Source of the DNA: Culex pipiens pallens
Taxonomy: Eukaryota > Arthropoda > Insecta > Diptera > Culicidae
DNA length: 64,000 nt
NCBI RefSeq assembly: GCF_016801865.2
Contig: NC_068939.1
Span: 38,850,747 to 38,914,746, forward strand
Direction of reading: 5' to 3'
The notes beneath the pieces were generated by a model, which was given only the letters and a program-made list of their open reading frames with translations, did no database searches and was not told the origin of the DNA. A program made the translations under genes and the position numbers. Below are positions 32,776-45,583 of the stretch, one piece after another. Position 1 is the stretch's first letter, and every line of letters starts with the position of its first letter.

Positions 32776-33019
32776 CCCGCCCGTGTGGATCAATCGGACC
32801 GCGCACTGGACTCACAATCCAGAGGTCGCCGGTTCGAATCCCGCGGCGGGCGCTCTAAAATTCTTTGTGTAAATATGGGTATTCGGCGCCGTCGCTCCGT
32901 GCCATACTTTCATACACTTAGGAGCCCAGGGCGGCGAAGTCCTTGTAGATAAAAAGGAAGACACTAGTGGTAGGTACTAGCAATGGTGGCCGACAGCTAT
33001 AACGTCAACTTCGTTTTTA
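32776..33019 (+). repeat. tRNA-derived SINE (family B), full length
   Basis: A 244-bp insert with a perfect AAATGGTGT duplication (32767-32775 and 33020-33028). The head folds as a tRNA: acceptor stem CGCCCG/CGGGCG, anticodon arm CTGGA-CTCACAA-TCCAG (formal anticodon CAC), and T loop TTCGAAT. The body runs to a CGTCAACTTCGTTTTTA end. Further copies are at 42121, 48446 and 58553. Confidence 0.93.
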
Positions 33020-33028
33020 AAATGGTGT

Positions 33029-33739
33029 GTGAATTTGCGGAGAATTACCCCTTAAGATAAACAAAAAATTAACCTGTTTTTAGTTGAAAGAAAAACGAAA
33101 CTTGAATACGGCACATGCAATCATGACCTAACTATGAATTAATCCCCCAGATTTTTCTTAAATCATATTTTACTACGAAAGCATATTTGTTTGTAACTGC
33201 AAAATATGAAAATTTCGCAGCCGTGCCCAAAGTTTTTGAATGGCGAGTCAAATTTGAAGGGTTAAAAAACATCTTTTTTAAATAAAGATTTTATTTTTCA
33301 CTAATTCTTTATTAGAAAACACAAAATGATTATTTTCAAACTAATTGTTCAAAAAAAAGCTTCTAAGTAATTGGTTAAATTTATTGAAATCAACAAATAA
33401 AAAAAAACAAAATAATAGCATAAGCTTAACAGTGCATTTTCATGTCACAACAATCATGGAAACCTGGTTAGGCCGCTGAAAATATTTATGTGAAAAGGTC
33501 GAGGTTGTTGAATTTTGTATAGCTATAACACAATCTTAATTTCACATCACAAATATCATGGAAATTTTAAAGATGGTTTCATTTAAATGCAGTAGTGTTT
33601 TCATTGAAATTTAAACGTCTTTGAGAAATTTATGTAACAGCATTATTCAATTTTTAAATTTAGAGCATCGCATGTGCGAAAGATTTATCCTACATTTATT
33701 CTTCCGATTTCTTTCAATAAATTTTGATCTGTTTGAATC
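33029..33739. other. AT-rich stretch with a hAT-like relic
   Basis: 33224-33262 (CCCAAAGTTTTTGAATGGCG and following bases) matches the left end of the hAT-type element at 46560 with several mismatches, suggesting a decayed relative. The remainder shows no gene. Confidence 0.4.
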
Positions 33740-33835
33740 AGGTCGTAACCACTCTGATTCGCAATCCAAAGGTCATGAGTTCGAATCTCGTAATGGTGGA
33801 GGAGGAAGGGGTTTGTATGTGCAACTTATATTTTA
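33740..33835 (+). repeat. tRNA-like SINE relic
   Basis: GCAATCCAAAGGTCATGAGT followed by TCGAATCTCGTAA resembles the anticodon-to-B-box part of the family B head. The 5' part and body are not recognisable, and no target duplication was seen. Confidence 0.45.
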
Positions 33836-33837
33836 GT

Positions 33838-33910
33838 CATACAGGCCAGACTCGATTATCAGAAGTTCGATTTCCGAAGGTTTGTATGGGACTTCGGATA
33901 ATCGAATCAT
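33838..33910. repeat. Small inverted repeat with GATTATC..GAAG words
   Basis: GACTCGATTATCAGAAGTTC is mirrored by GACTTCGGATAATCGAATC across a short spacer. The same motif occurs near 4545 and 13225. Confidence 0.55.
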
Positions 33911-33996
33911 TAGCAAAAAAAACATTTTTCTTATTTTTTTATTTTCCTACTTTTATTATCAAATTCAAGTTCTGCAACCCCGTTTTAGTCAAATCT

Positions 33997-35416
33997 GAAT
34001 TCCCGGGAAACGGGAAAAATATTTTTGGAATCCCGGGAATTCCCGGGATCCCGGGAATTTTTTTAAACAGTAATAAATTCTAAGTTTTCATTATATTTGT
34101 TATGTTTTCAAGCATAAAATCATAGGATTAGCTCAATCATATAAATTGCTGATAATCTACACTTCAATCTATACAAGGACGACAGTTTTTAAAAAGCCTA
34201 TATAAAATTAAAATAAGTTTTTTTGTTTTTTGTTGTGCTTTGGATTTTAAATGAACAACAATATGATTCAAATTAAATAAACTTATACAAATATATTTCT
34301 TTTTTATTTGACATGATCAGAAAAGATTGTAAAATTTCTTTGAAAATATCTTTAAAAAACAAGAGGCGACAACAAATTAAATGACACCAGCCAATGTAAA
34401 ATTTAAGATAAGTTTGAATTTCATGTTTTACATAATAAAAATGTATGCAACAGGTGGCAAAAAGAAGATTTTTTCAGCACGAGTTGTACATTTATCGGAT
34501 AAATCTCGATTACTTTTTCAAAAGATCCTATGTACATAGGAAACTCTTGGCGCAATTGTTGTTTTGAAAAAGTTATCTAGAAATACGACAAGTGCTGGAA
34601 AAATCAAGTTTTACAACAAGTTGCTTACAACATTTTTTGCAATCCCGAATAAACGCCTTTCGAATGAAATTTTTGCAAACCTCCATGTGTTAAGTAAATT
34701 CACCGTTAAAATTAAAAAAAATAATTTGAAAATTTTACTTATTGATACAAGTACTAAAATGTTTAACTTTCACAAAAAAACGTTTGCCAAAAACATATTT
34801 TACAAATTATTTTTAAGTTTCTACCGCTAATTAGGAAAAAACAGTCTAAATAGGTAAGGAGATTTTAAAACAATAAATTAAAAAATCGGTGTTCTGTGAA
34901 ATTGTTTTGTTCTGTTCCTGTTTTAACCAAAGTAATTCAAAACATCATGCAAAAAAAAAATTCTAAATAGCTGTCTTAATTCGTTTCATTTGTCCTGATT
35001 TGCCCCATATACCAGTGCTTGATGAAACATAATTTGATTTGATTTTTTGTTTCAACTTTTAAATCATAAATATAAGTAGATATATCAATCTTTTAAAAAT
35101 ATATAAAATCAAATATGAAATATTTAAAGCGCTAGGCATTTTGCAGATCGGTAAACTAAAATTTAAACAGTTTTTCCTAATAAACTAAATTAATGCTGAT
35201 ATATGCCGAATACAAATTATAATGCTTTAAAATTATTATCGATTCTGAGGTATTCAACTGTTCATATATTTCCACAACCAAATCAGAATTTCCAGACCAC
35301 AATTTGTTTTTTTTTTCGGGAATTCCCGGGACAAATTATAAAAAATCCCGGGATTCGGGAATTCCAGGTTCTGGAAAAATCCCGGGATTATTGTCCAGGG
35401 AATTCCCGGGATGGAC
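33997..35416. mobile_element. Element bounded by GAATTCCCGGGA clusters
   Basis: Four CCCGGG sites lie at the left (34002-34056) and four at the right (35325-35410), most inside GGAATTCCCGGGA palindromes. The 1.3-kb interior is AT-rich and noncoding. It includes a copy of another foldback family near 34455-34660 (arms GATTTTTTCAGCACGAG and GTGCTGGAAAAATC). The ends are themselves palindromes, so the orientation of the terminal repeats is ambiguous. No target duplication was identified. Confidence 0.6.
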
Positions 35417-35446
35417 ACACTACTATTAAATCAACATTTTCAGATA

Positions 35447-36375
35447 CCGTAAACCGGGGTGACTTTGATAGGATTTCAATTTGTTTTTAGAATATTTTCC
35501 AACAGGTACGGTTTTTCTCAAGATTATTATTTTTAAAACATGTACTGGGGTAGACTACACAAAGTCCATGCACTATTTCGGAAAATAGTTTTTTCAATAA
35601 TGTTTAGAAAAATAGTTACGTTAAAAATTCTTAGTTTTAATTCCGGGGTGACTTTGATAGTTATAGTTTTTTCTTGATAAAATCATATTTAAGATGTTCA
35701 AACTTTATTTGTACGCTAAATGTACCATCACTAAAGTAGCTGATATAGTTTTTAAGAAAAAATCAATGTTTATATTTAGTTAACTAAGTGTATAATCTTT
35801 TTAGCAAAATACATATAAATTTAAGGTAAAATTGTTAAAAAGTCGGAATTTTGCCTAAAATTTGTTAAAACTAGTTTTGTTTATAAAATTATCGATTTAT
35901 ATTGCATTCTATACTGAATTCAAAGCACGAATCACAAGTTTTCACATTTTACATGAAATTCATTCAACTGATATTGCCTATAAATTTGGAGATTTTTGTA
36001 TATTGTGTTTTAAAAACACATATTATTTATTATTTACAAACTTTTTTAACCTTCTCCTAGTGGAAAATTGTCAAAAGAATCCGAAAATGCATTCCGGTTT
36101 CCGATTAAAAATCATGTTCATTGAGAAAATCATGACACTTTGAGAAGTTTAAAATAATGACTTTCATCAACATTTTCTTAACTATAGTTAACTAACTTTT
36201 TAAACTTGTCAAAATTTTATGAAAAGTTCTGCTTAAGGTAGTTTGAACACTTCTCTACCACGGTCAGTATGTTTCTAAACCATTCCTTACGTATTTTAAT
36301 TGTACTCTTCATTTTGTGGAAAAATCGCAAACCTATCAAAGTCACCCCGGCTATCAAAGTCACCCCGTTTTACGG
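35447..36375 (+). mobile_element. 929-bp TA-flanked MITE, copy 1
   Basis: The ends are CCGTAAACCGGGGTGACTTT and the mirrored AAAGTCACCCCGTTTTACGG, with TA at 35445-35446 and 36376-36377. The word GGGGTGACTTTGATAG occurs at the left tip, again at about 35645, and twice inverted at the right tip. A second 929-bp copy lies at 61722 in opposite orientation, and a right-end fragment lies at 43195. A 93-aa frame inside has no recognisable domain. Nonautonomous, probably mariner-type. Confidence 0.92.
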
Positions 36376-36504
36376 TACATCAACAATGCAGAGTTGCTTG
36401 CTCACTTTTATTTGAGCTATTTATTACTTTGGAACAGTCAAAAACACTTTATTACAGCTATAATTCATGATCTAGGTGCTGATAATACAAATAGGCTGAG
36501 AAAT

Positions 36505-36893
36505 GGTATATTTCCCCTATATTTTCATCGCCATCTTGAACGTAAAAATTCTAAATCATTTTAGAGTAGTTTACTGCCGCTCTAATCTAGTCCGTCCCAT
36601 ATGTAAAAACAGCAAGCCGAGAAAAACGCAAGACAAATGTGTCCCGCCCATAAGGCTATGTGTTAGAATTTCAGAAAATTTTGAAATTTGCTACGATTTT
36701 CTGGAGTAAACTACTAAATTTTATTAGTTTTTCTGATAGTTCACATGATTTTGAACCAAACTGCATCATTAACTCAAAATTGACGAAATTACATATGGGA
36801 CGGACTTGATTTGAGCGGCAGTTTATGGCTCATACCCATAAACTACTCTAAAATGATTTAGAATTTTTGGCGATGATAATATATTGGAAAAAA
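36505..36893. mobile_element. Foldback element with TAAATCATTTTAGAGTAG arms
   Basis: Left arm words (CATCGCC, AAAAATTCTAAATCATTTTA, GTCCGTCCCATATGTA) are mirrored at the right (TACATATGGGACGGAC, TAAAATGATTTAGAATTTTT, GGCGATG). The outer ends are given approximately; no clear target duplication. Noncoding. Confidence 0.7.
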
Positions 36894-37421
36894 ATCACTT
36901 TAAATGGCATTCAAATGTTCTTAAAGCTCGACATTCAAAAATCTAAAACAAAAAAAATGTATTTTTCGTGGTGTGAAGTGGTTTTATTTTAACAATAAAA
37001 AAAACATTACCAAAAAACGTTTCTGTCGAACCTTGACTTTAAGTTGACTTTTTATTGAAAAAAGTATTGCTCATACAGAAATATGATTTCAAAACCATCG
37101 ATTGCTAACTTTTTGGAATAAATTATCATTAGTTGTTAAAACGAAAATGTTGTTAATTTTACTTATATTCAATTATGGGATCTTAGAGTGTAAATAGTCG
37201 ATAGCGCCTTAGGAAAAAATATTATTTTTTCGTCATGATTGTGCTATCTGGTCGCTCGTCACATTTGGGCCAAATTGAGTTAAGGACGCCATTTTGTGCT
37301 GCTTTCAAAGCCTCGCCATTTGACCTGCACAGATCTTCAAAATTCAATTTCAAACCCAACCATAACATAAAATAACTATTAATTTTACCAACTGAATAAC
37401 GAACCCCTACAAAAAGACCTA
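36894..37421. other. AT-rich noncoding spacer
   Basis: No gene or repeat structure was recognised apart from the next element's TA at 37420-37421. Confidence 0.3.
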
Positions 37422-37570
37422 CACTGAAATAAAAAAAGTACCAAATTCCTAAATTCTAGGAATTTTGCCTCCTTTTCTTATTAAGTAATCCAAAAAACCC
37501 AATTACTAAATAAGGAAAGGAGCCAAAGTTCCTAGAATTTAGGAATTTGGTATATTTTTTTATTTCAGTG
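37422..37570. mobile_element. 149-bp hairpin MITE
   Basis: CACTGAAATAAAAAAAGTAC is mirrored by the right end (TTTTTTATTTCAGTG), with TA on both sides. The arms continue through CCAAATTCCTAAATTCTAGG and pair almost fully, leaving a loop of about 40 bases. If transcribed it would form one long hairpin. Confidence 0.9.
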
Positions 37571-39314
37571 TATAATTAACACTCCCTTAATTTTGCGGTA
37601 AAATTCACTCGAAATAACCACCCATTAAACGTCCAACATACATCCTCATTCCAGGTCGAAACCCACCACCAACCAACGTGCTGTATTTGAGTCGAAAAAT
37701 GATGAATGAGATTTCTGGCTTGCTCCTATATGAAGTGTAGTGTGGGGACGACCCTGTGGAATATTCTGATCCTGCTAGCTGTCAGATAAAGTATTCAATT
37801 TCATGACGAGGCATCATGAGTTGGAGTGCGTTTTCTGGTTCATGATAGGCTGTCAAAAATTGATGTTCGATTCAACTGGACTGTTTGAGATAGCCGTCAC
37901 ACAGTAATTTCTTAGTAAATTTTATTGAATTCAAAAGTGGCAGAAGAATCAGTTTGCAGCAAAACACAGTTTTATTATTATTTTCCTGCCCGTGATTGAA
38001 AATTTGGCTATCATGCCAAATCAAACATTCCGAGAAAGACGCGTTTTAGTGTTTGTCAGCAAATCTCCGTTAAGGCAAATTACCATAAGAGTGGCATATT
38101 AGCCGTTTGGTTTTTCGCATCGCCAGCCAAATCTAAACACTATTTTAGTGAAATTCAAGTTTCAGAAGATGCGTTGGAACATCCTCTATCACTTGGTGCT
38201 AATAACTCGGTTTTGCAAAAGAACAAAATTGGTGAATTTAATAATGATTAACAAAATACATCTTTTCAATAACTGATGACAATAGTATCGTCAATTTCCC
38301 TTCGCAAAACACTCCTGTTTCAACATAACAAAATCTGTGCAGGCAAAAACAAAAAAGGGCAGCACTGTTTGCTTTGACAGTTGTTGGCAGTAGGGGAGAA
38401 TTGATGGCGTTTGGGGAAGTATAACTGTCACGAAGAATAAATAATTCGTGCTATTTTTACCGTCCGAGGAATTATTTACCCGATACTTTGGGGCGGCGGA
38501 CCCGCATGTGCTGAATGTTTGCTCCTCCACCACCGCTCCGTCACTTGAAGGTGGGGCAAACCAGGAAGGTTGCTTTCCCGTATTTGTCTAGGCACGATAG
38601 GGAAATCAGGCCGATTTTAGGTAGTTGTCATTAATACTAATTTGTCAAATGAATACGATTTTGAATACAATTTAGACTAAAACAAATATTTAAATTCTAC
38701 TTTGATGTCCAAAAATTGACAACACCCCCCTACGAGACACCAAATTCCGCGGTGAATATTTATCGATTCCATAGTATACTCCCACTCTCTTCAACTATCC
38801 TTTTGGGGTGGGGCCGACACGACCGACATTCGGCGGAACGTGCCTGCGGACAGATGATTGATGATGTGCCGTGTGGGATGGCCACGCGCGTTACGAGTCC
38901 TTCCGGGTGTTTGAGTTGGAAGGGAAGTTGGAAAAAAAGCAGCATAGAGAACCAGAGAGAGTGGGATTACACGGCCATCAAACATTCCGAAGGACATGGT
39001 CCTTGGTCTAGGGGGAGGTTTGGGGGGTGTCCCCCGGAAGGGATAATTGAATTTTTATTGATGATATTTGTGACGCTACTTTTTATTGATGAAGTGTCGG
39101 ATGATGGTGGAAAGAGTTTCGCTTGCAAACGGGAAGAACGCTCCATTAGAGTTATTGTTGCCGGAAGGTGTAGTCTGGAATGGGAGTGATTTGGGCTTAA
39201 GATGTGATCTTCATTGAAAATGTAAATTGGAATGATATTTTCTTTTTGTAAAACACAAATTTGGCATTTTTTAGCAATCTTTGGCAGGTATATGACATCT
39301 ACACCTGGAATGAC
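37571..39314. other. Noncoding stretch with a GC-rich block
   Basis: 38520-39190 is GC-richer and holds a 157-aa frame on the plus strand with overlapping minus-strand frames. None has a recognised domain. No gene is called. Confidence 0.35.
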
Positions 39315-39322
39315 CTTATGAC

Positions 39323-40384
39323 TAGGCTTAGTGATTTTTCACGCTAAAAAATTGAAAATTTCACGGGGCCCTAATTTCAAAACACCAAATATCACGGAAA
39401 TTTCGCGAAAATTGAAAAATGTTAAATAACCTTAGAAATCTTATGTAAAAATAACAGAAACTGCTTTTTTGCTTCATTATATATTATTTTTCAATAAACT
39501 AATGAAAATTCTTCTCAAAATTTGAACGTGACACAATATTTTTTTTCCTAATTTCAAAAAAAAAAATCCACGTGGTTTATGGATGCGCTCTATATTTATA
39601 TTGAAATGTAGGGCAAACGTGGGAGCCATCTACCCAAATAATCAAATATCGTTAAAATTAAACAGAACTTCGAAAAAATCTGAAATGATCTTTGATGGTG
39701 ATTTTAAAGATTAAAAATACTTATCATTTAGTCTTGAATGAACCAAGGTTGAATCGTCTAATTTTATTTAAAATTATCCTTTGAAAATTTAAAATGTTAT
39801 TACAGCGAATGAAAACTTTACAAAATTTAGTGAGAAAAACAGATAAACTATTATTGATTTTCTAATTAACAATCTATTTTCTCAATATTTTTATTTACTC
39901 TAATGGATTTTTTTTTTCATTCTATTCTTATTGCTTGCCCCTCTGGTCAATGGTACATTGACTAAAGGAAAGATGACTATTGAATATTACTTTTATTAAA
40001 TGTTTGCTTTTGATTGTTTTCTAAAAATAAATCTTCCAAAAACTTATCACAAATAACATGTTTAGTAAATTTTAAGAAGTTTTGGTATAAAAGCCAAAAT
40101 TTGTGAAAAAAAAATTTGTTGAATCATCCTTGTGATAACTTGATGATTCCGAGAATATAACAATTTTATGCTAATGTATGTTTTGCTAACAATTCTTGAA
40201 ATGGTTATTCAATTAAAACTAATAAAATTTACTTAAAAAGTCTTCATTGATGAGATATTTATTATGTTGTTATTTTTAAGCAATGATTTGAGAAAATTGA
40301 TAAAATTTCACGGATTTTCACGGAAATCTTCAAATGTCACGAGTTTCACGCTGTCCGCGAAATCGTGAATATTCACTAACCCTA
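39323..40384. mobile_element. hAT-type nonautonomous element, 8-bp TSD CTTATGAC
   Basis: A perfect CTTATGAC duplication (39315-39322 and 40385-40392) flanks inverted ends TAGGCTTAGTGATTTTTCAC and, mirrored, TAGGGTTAGTGAATATTCAC. Subterminal CACGGAAATTTCGCG-like words occur near both ends. The 1062-bp interior is AT-rich and noncoding. Eight-base duplications are the hallmark of hAT transposases. A related right end lies near 54880-54964. Confidence 0.88.
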
Positions 40385-40392
40385 CTTATGAC

Positions 40393-42120
40393 CTAACCTC
40401 TAAATAAGGTTCGAGACAGACCGATAACGTTTCTTCAAATGCCAACCGGGGTAGACTGGAATTGAAAATTATCAAACAATAAAAATAAAATAAACCTCTT
40501 TGAATGGCACTTTCTGATCCAAATTCTAAATGTTTATTTACGAACACCATAAAAACTGGCATACATGTATATTTGTCCAATATGTTTTAATGCCATTTTA
40601 TTGAGTATTTGGCAAAATTTTCTACGTTTTAAAATCAAATTTAATGTAAAACATGCCTATCATCTTTTGAAATGAAATATTCGCATAAATGTCGCAATTA
40701 ATTGTAATTTTTTCAAGAATCCTCCTAGATGCAGAAAGAATCATCTATTTTTGTTATGTTAAAATTTCTATAAATTGCTCAAATATTCAAAGCTTCAATT
40801 CTTATCCAATACCATAACCATTCGATATCCGGACATTAAATCCGTCTAAAACGGTGAAAATCGTGCAGGAAAATCCTCTACCTTGGCGGAAAGTGTATAC
40901 GTGCGTGTGTGTGTGTGCGATTTCTCCGGAAATCCAGCAATCTGGGACACATATCCCCGACAGGAAAAACGGCGGTGCTCAGCCAAGCGGAGTGCGCCTC
41001 AAACGTCGATTTGCTTCGCTTTCTGGTTTGGTTTATCATTCGATTTTTTTTGCCCTTCTAAAATCATCCTTCTTTTTTTCCTCCTATAAAAGGGAAGAGA
41101 TCGGAAAAGTGAGTGAAGGATTGGCAGATCCGCGACGAAGCGCAACCAAGAACAGAAGGGAAGTGCTGTGCGTGTGTGTGTGTGGTTCATATTTTGTTTG
41201 CTCAATGGGAGGCAGTCTTGCAGAAAAACTGATAAGGGTTTTTCTCTTTTCTCGGAAAATTCCGAACTCACATGTTTCTTGGTATAGCACTTTTGGCCTT
41301 GGGATGGCATTGTCGGAAGGTTATGCTTGGCGGGAGATGATTGTCGTAAAGTTGATGTATTTGAGTTTTTTGAAAACTTTTCGAAATGCCACCTATAAAC
41401 TGGTTTTTCGTGTAAAAGTAGGCTTGCAACAAATGTTTATTTTCATTGTTTTGAAAAAAATAGGCAACCCTCCCCTATTGAAGGTTAGAAGTTTCAATAT
41501 ATAAAAAGACGCTATTTTGTGGCACTTGACACCAACACGTTCATGCATTTCATGCAGTTATGAAGAAAGGTAGTGTTTGATAAATTTTGCATTCTAAACT
41601 TTTTTAAGATAGGTCCCCTGCTCTATGAAAAGATGATAAACTTTAAGAATTTTAGGCATAAATATGCCTAACTTTGCAATTGCTTCGCTGCGTTTATTTT
41701 TAATCATATTTTGATTGTATTTTAAGCTATGAGATTTTTCTGATTGTGTTACTTACCATTAAGAAGTCACACGGAGATTGTTCATAATATCTGGAATGCA
41801 AAAGAAAAAAACATGGATTTACTACAGAGAATTAAGGAAGACCTATTGACATTAGAACTGTAATCAAACAGTACCATCAACTGTGGTGAGTCGGGACTGC
41901 AGTTTGTTTATTTTTCAATTATTATGTTTTATCTATTGTGAGTTGGTTTAGAATATTCGATATTTTTCAGTTACTCTTTCTTTAAAAAATTAAATGATTA
42001 GCTGGATTTTGTGGTATTTTTTTAACTGTATTTTTGAAACGATCAAATTAGCACCCAAAATATTTTTTTTGCTTAAGATTTTTTTTTTATCTCATGGAAA
42101 TTTCCTTGCAAGATAGGAAT
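40393..42120. other. Noncoding stretch with GT/CA microsatellite words
   Basis: A frame at 40854-41504 includes GT-rich words and has no recognisable domain. 40850-41340 is GC-richer and may be single-copy. No gene is called. Confidence 0.35.
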
Positions 42121-42377
42121 GAAAACAGAATCGACGTAACACCTTATAACGTGGCCCTCTTAAACCTTGCGGTTTTGTCAACGGATCCACAGGCGTGTAT
42201 CGTTCTTTTTGCGACAAGACTCCACCTCCCGGGTCTCCTAAGAGTGAAGGTATGGCACGGGGAGAGGGCACCGAATACCTATGTTTACACTTAGAATTTT
42301 TAGCGTCCGCCTCGGGATTCGAACCGGCGACCTCTGGATTGTGAGTCCAGTGCGCGGTCCGATTGATCCACACAGGC
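42121..42377 (-). repeat. tRNA-derived SINE (family B), divergent full-length copy
   Basis: On the minus strand the head GTGTGGATCAATCGGACCGC, the anticodon arm and the B box are intact. The body diverges (GGAGACCCGGGAGGTGGAGT in place of GGAGCCCAGGGCGGCGAAGT) and has a different 3' end (TACGTCGATTCTGTTTTC). It represents a separate subfamily. No clear duplication was seen. Confidence 0.8.
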
Positions 42378-42410
42378 AGATTATAAAACTGCAAAATAGG
42401 AGAATGTTTA

Positions 42411-42850
42411 AAAAAGGTCGAAAGACAAAAGGTCGATGGACAAATATCGACAACACATTTTTTTTAAATGTAGCCTAATGTCTCAAGAATTAATGTTTAG
42501 CCGAATTTAACAATCTTAAATATATTTAATACCCAATTTTCTCTTATGAAACCTGTTAAACAACTTCTCATGAAAATATACTTTGAAAGAATGGTAATAA
42601 AAAACTCACAGAAATATTTAAAAAAAATCAAGATTAAATTATTTTGAAAGGATTAAAGTTAACATAAATAATAAAAAAAAGAATACTTTATTCAGAAGTT
42701 ATAAAATAAAAATAAAAATATGTTTGAATTGTGACTATTAAAAACAATTACGTTTTTTTTTCATTTTCTTTTCTCTCATTTTTCACTACCGACTTTTTGT
42801 ACTATCGACCTTATATCTTTCGACGTTTTGACGCAAATCGCAAAATGGGA
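42411..42850. mobile_element. Foldback element with GACAAAAGGTCGA sites, copy 2
   Basis: The left end has GGTCGAAAGACAAAAGGTCG, and the right end has TATCGACCTTATATCTTTCG in reverse orientation. This is the same architecture as 5665-6440 but shorter. The interior is AT-rich and noncoding. Confidence 0.6.
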
Positions 42851-43194
42851 ATAGGTTGTCTCATATCAAATATCTCCGATATCAATTCAACTCATATAAG
42901 CCATTTTTTGTGTATATGATACATTTGCACTCGAGCGAGACAAACATTTGAGATGGACAGGGACACAAGTGAAAATCTCTGAAACATCTTTGAATTGATG
43001 CATCTCAAAGCCATATCTTTGTAATTAAAAGTATTAAAAGAAAAACTTATAGGAAATGTGATGAGCTATCTGAGAAAACAATACAAGTTGTTTTATGAGA
43101 ATTTTTGTTTTTGGGTTTACCAAAAAAAAAAGAAGGTGTTCACGTTTGCTGTTTGCTCATATTTTAAGTGTAGATAGCCTAAGCCACAGTATTT

Positions 43195-43441
43195 TTATTT
43201 ACACTTTGAGAAGTTTGAAATAATGCCTTTCATCAACATTTTCTTAATAATAGTTAACTAACTTTTTAAACTTTTCAAAATGTTATGAAAAGTTCTTCTT
43301 GAGGTACTTTGAACACTTCTCTTCCCCGGTCAGTATGATTCCAAACCATTCCGCACGTATTTAATTTGTACTCTTCATTTGGCGGAAAAATCTCATACCT
43401 ATCAAAGTCACCCCGGCTATCAAAGTCACCCCGTTTTACGG
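43195..43441 (+). mobile_element. Right-end fragment of the 929-bp MITE
   Basis: It matches the last about 245 bases of 35447-36375, including the doubled TATCAAAGTCACCCCG word and the terminal TTTTACGG followed by TA. The left three quarters are missing; the breakpoint is near 43195. Confidence 0.85.
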
Positions 43442-43443
43442 TA

Positions 43444-45583
43444 CCCATTACCAGATGTAATTTCTATGTTTTTTTTTACTGTATAGAAAGATGTTATTTT
43501 CGAATGATTTTTTCCATGTATACAAAAAGAGCCCTTTATAACATGTTTACAAAGGTCCATTGATATCGGAGAAGGTTTTATATTTTTTTTCTTAGTTTTT
43601 ATCAAAGTCTGATTAATAATATTCAATTCAAGTATTAAAACATTATTTCCAAACAGTAAATAAAGGCAGTCAGAATGTCTCCCTTTTCCACCAAGATAAA
43701 TCCTAGATAGACGCCACCCTGAAAGGTACACGGCGACTGTTTCATTACGTCAATGCTAATTAAGTTTTAATGACAAAACGAGCAATCGAGGTAATTAAAA
43801 ATCCACACAGAAATCCGTCCCAAATCCCACTCAGACAGACAGCAAACACACACCCACGGAATGGCTGGCTGACTTTGAATTTAATTAAAATAAACTCTTT
43901 TTTTTTGCTACATTCTTGGTCCATCTTGGTCAGCGTCGTCAACGGAGGATTTTTGTTCCCTCCGTGTCACCACAAAGTCGGCGGATGCACCGAGAGACAA
44001 AATGTTTACCTTTATCCGGCGGGGGGTTCCGGACCCGGCCAAATGAAAAGTGATCCCCGGGAACTTCTTTGGGAAATCCTTGGGCCATTCTGGAGAAGAC
44101 CAGAAAGGAAGTTGGGAACAAAAGGATTTTTTGTCGTAAAATGGTTTGTTTGGTAGAAAAATTGAGCAACAACAAAAGCTGTATTTAAGCTGTAAGTTTG
44201 GATGAATTTATTGAAGTATAAATATCACGATTTTGAAAGACTTTATTCTTAGATAAAGATTTCATTATTGAAACTAACTCAACCATAATATTTAAATCAA
44301 TGTATTTAAGAAAACACACGTAAATTTATTTACTAAACTGTTACAAAATAAAATAAAGGAAAAATTCTCACAACAGGTCCTTGGTCCATTCAACGTCAGG
44401 GTGAACTTGCTCACATACACAAACAAAAACCGGAAACATCCATCTTCATTATCCTTGTCTCTCCTTTTCATGCCTCCGCCCCCATCCTAAAAAAGGGGCG
44501 ACATTAATGGGAAGTCACAAAGTGCAGAAGGGTGGGGGGTTGGAGGGCCAGGACTAATTTGTCCAAGGTGTCCCCAGCTGATCATGTCGTTTTTCTTCAT
44601 CAGCAGGAGGTGGGTCAACTAAGGCTAAGCTAAACCGACGCTTAAATTCCAGTTTCTCTGATTTAATTTTACGACCACCCCCCTCCTACTCCCACAATAC
44701 GACGTGGCTTAAAACCACCACCGCGAAAAAGCTAGTGAGAGTGGTGCCGCCCCCAGGAAGGATGTTCTCTTAAATTTAGATTAGCACAGAGTTAATTGTG
44801 AAATTTAATTTAGTGAAATGGCTCAAGAATGAACATAATGGACTGTGAAAAAGCCGGACGGGAGAGGACACAGAAAGTGGAGAAGGCGAAACCTTTTACC
44901 CCGGGGAGAGTTTCATTTTATCGTATGACCTCAGAATCAACCATGAAAAACGGCGCTTTTACCGTTTGCGGGCACGGCGGACAGATTTGGTTGGATTTTC
45001 GTAGGATTCATGGGCGCAAGTTTTACATCGAAAATAACAGTTAGAAAATTATGAAAAAAAAAATTTACGAAGCAATAATTTTGAAAAACATGCTCATGAA
45101 ATATGTTTAGGATTAAACAAAAAGTAATCATATCAAATTTCGTTCAACTTTTTTTTTTTTTACAGATTCGTACCAATAATTTTGGAGCCAATTATGATTT
45201 TTTTGTGGATGAAATAGGGGACGATTTACAATAATGACTTTATCACGCTGTTTATTCAACAGAAAATTTTAATGCGAATGGAAAATTTGTAGAAAAGACT
45301 AAGTGAATGTAAATTTTAAACCTTTTGTTATGTGATGTATAAAAGAGCTAAAGCTTACAGCATGACATGACTAGAAAATTAACTATGAAAAACTCTGGTA
45401 GAACTTTGTTTTTCCTAATATTGAATAGTGCCTTATTAATCTCATAATTATCTTGATTTAAAACAAACTTAAATAACAGAATATTGATCATTTCGTTTAT
45501 TTATTTGGTACATCTTCAAAACACAGTGAAAAAGACACATGAACAAGAGGCTCTTTTACCTTTCAGTATTGAACTGAATATTA
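43444..45583. other. Noncoding stretch with GC-rich blocks
   Basis: 43740-44160 and 44380-45040 are GC-richer and single-copy in appearance. Frames up to 128 aa lack domains. The remainder is AT-rich. Confidence 0.35.

Noticed and set aside
32778..32855. tRNA-like folds in the SINE heads considered as functional tRNA genes
   Set aside because: Each is joined to a SINE body with target duplications, so they are retroposon promoters rather than tRNA genes.
38716..39189. A 157-aa plus-strand frame
   Set aside because: No recognisable domain; overlapping frames on the other strand are equally open, as expected for a GC-rich noncoding block.
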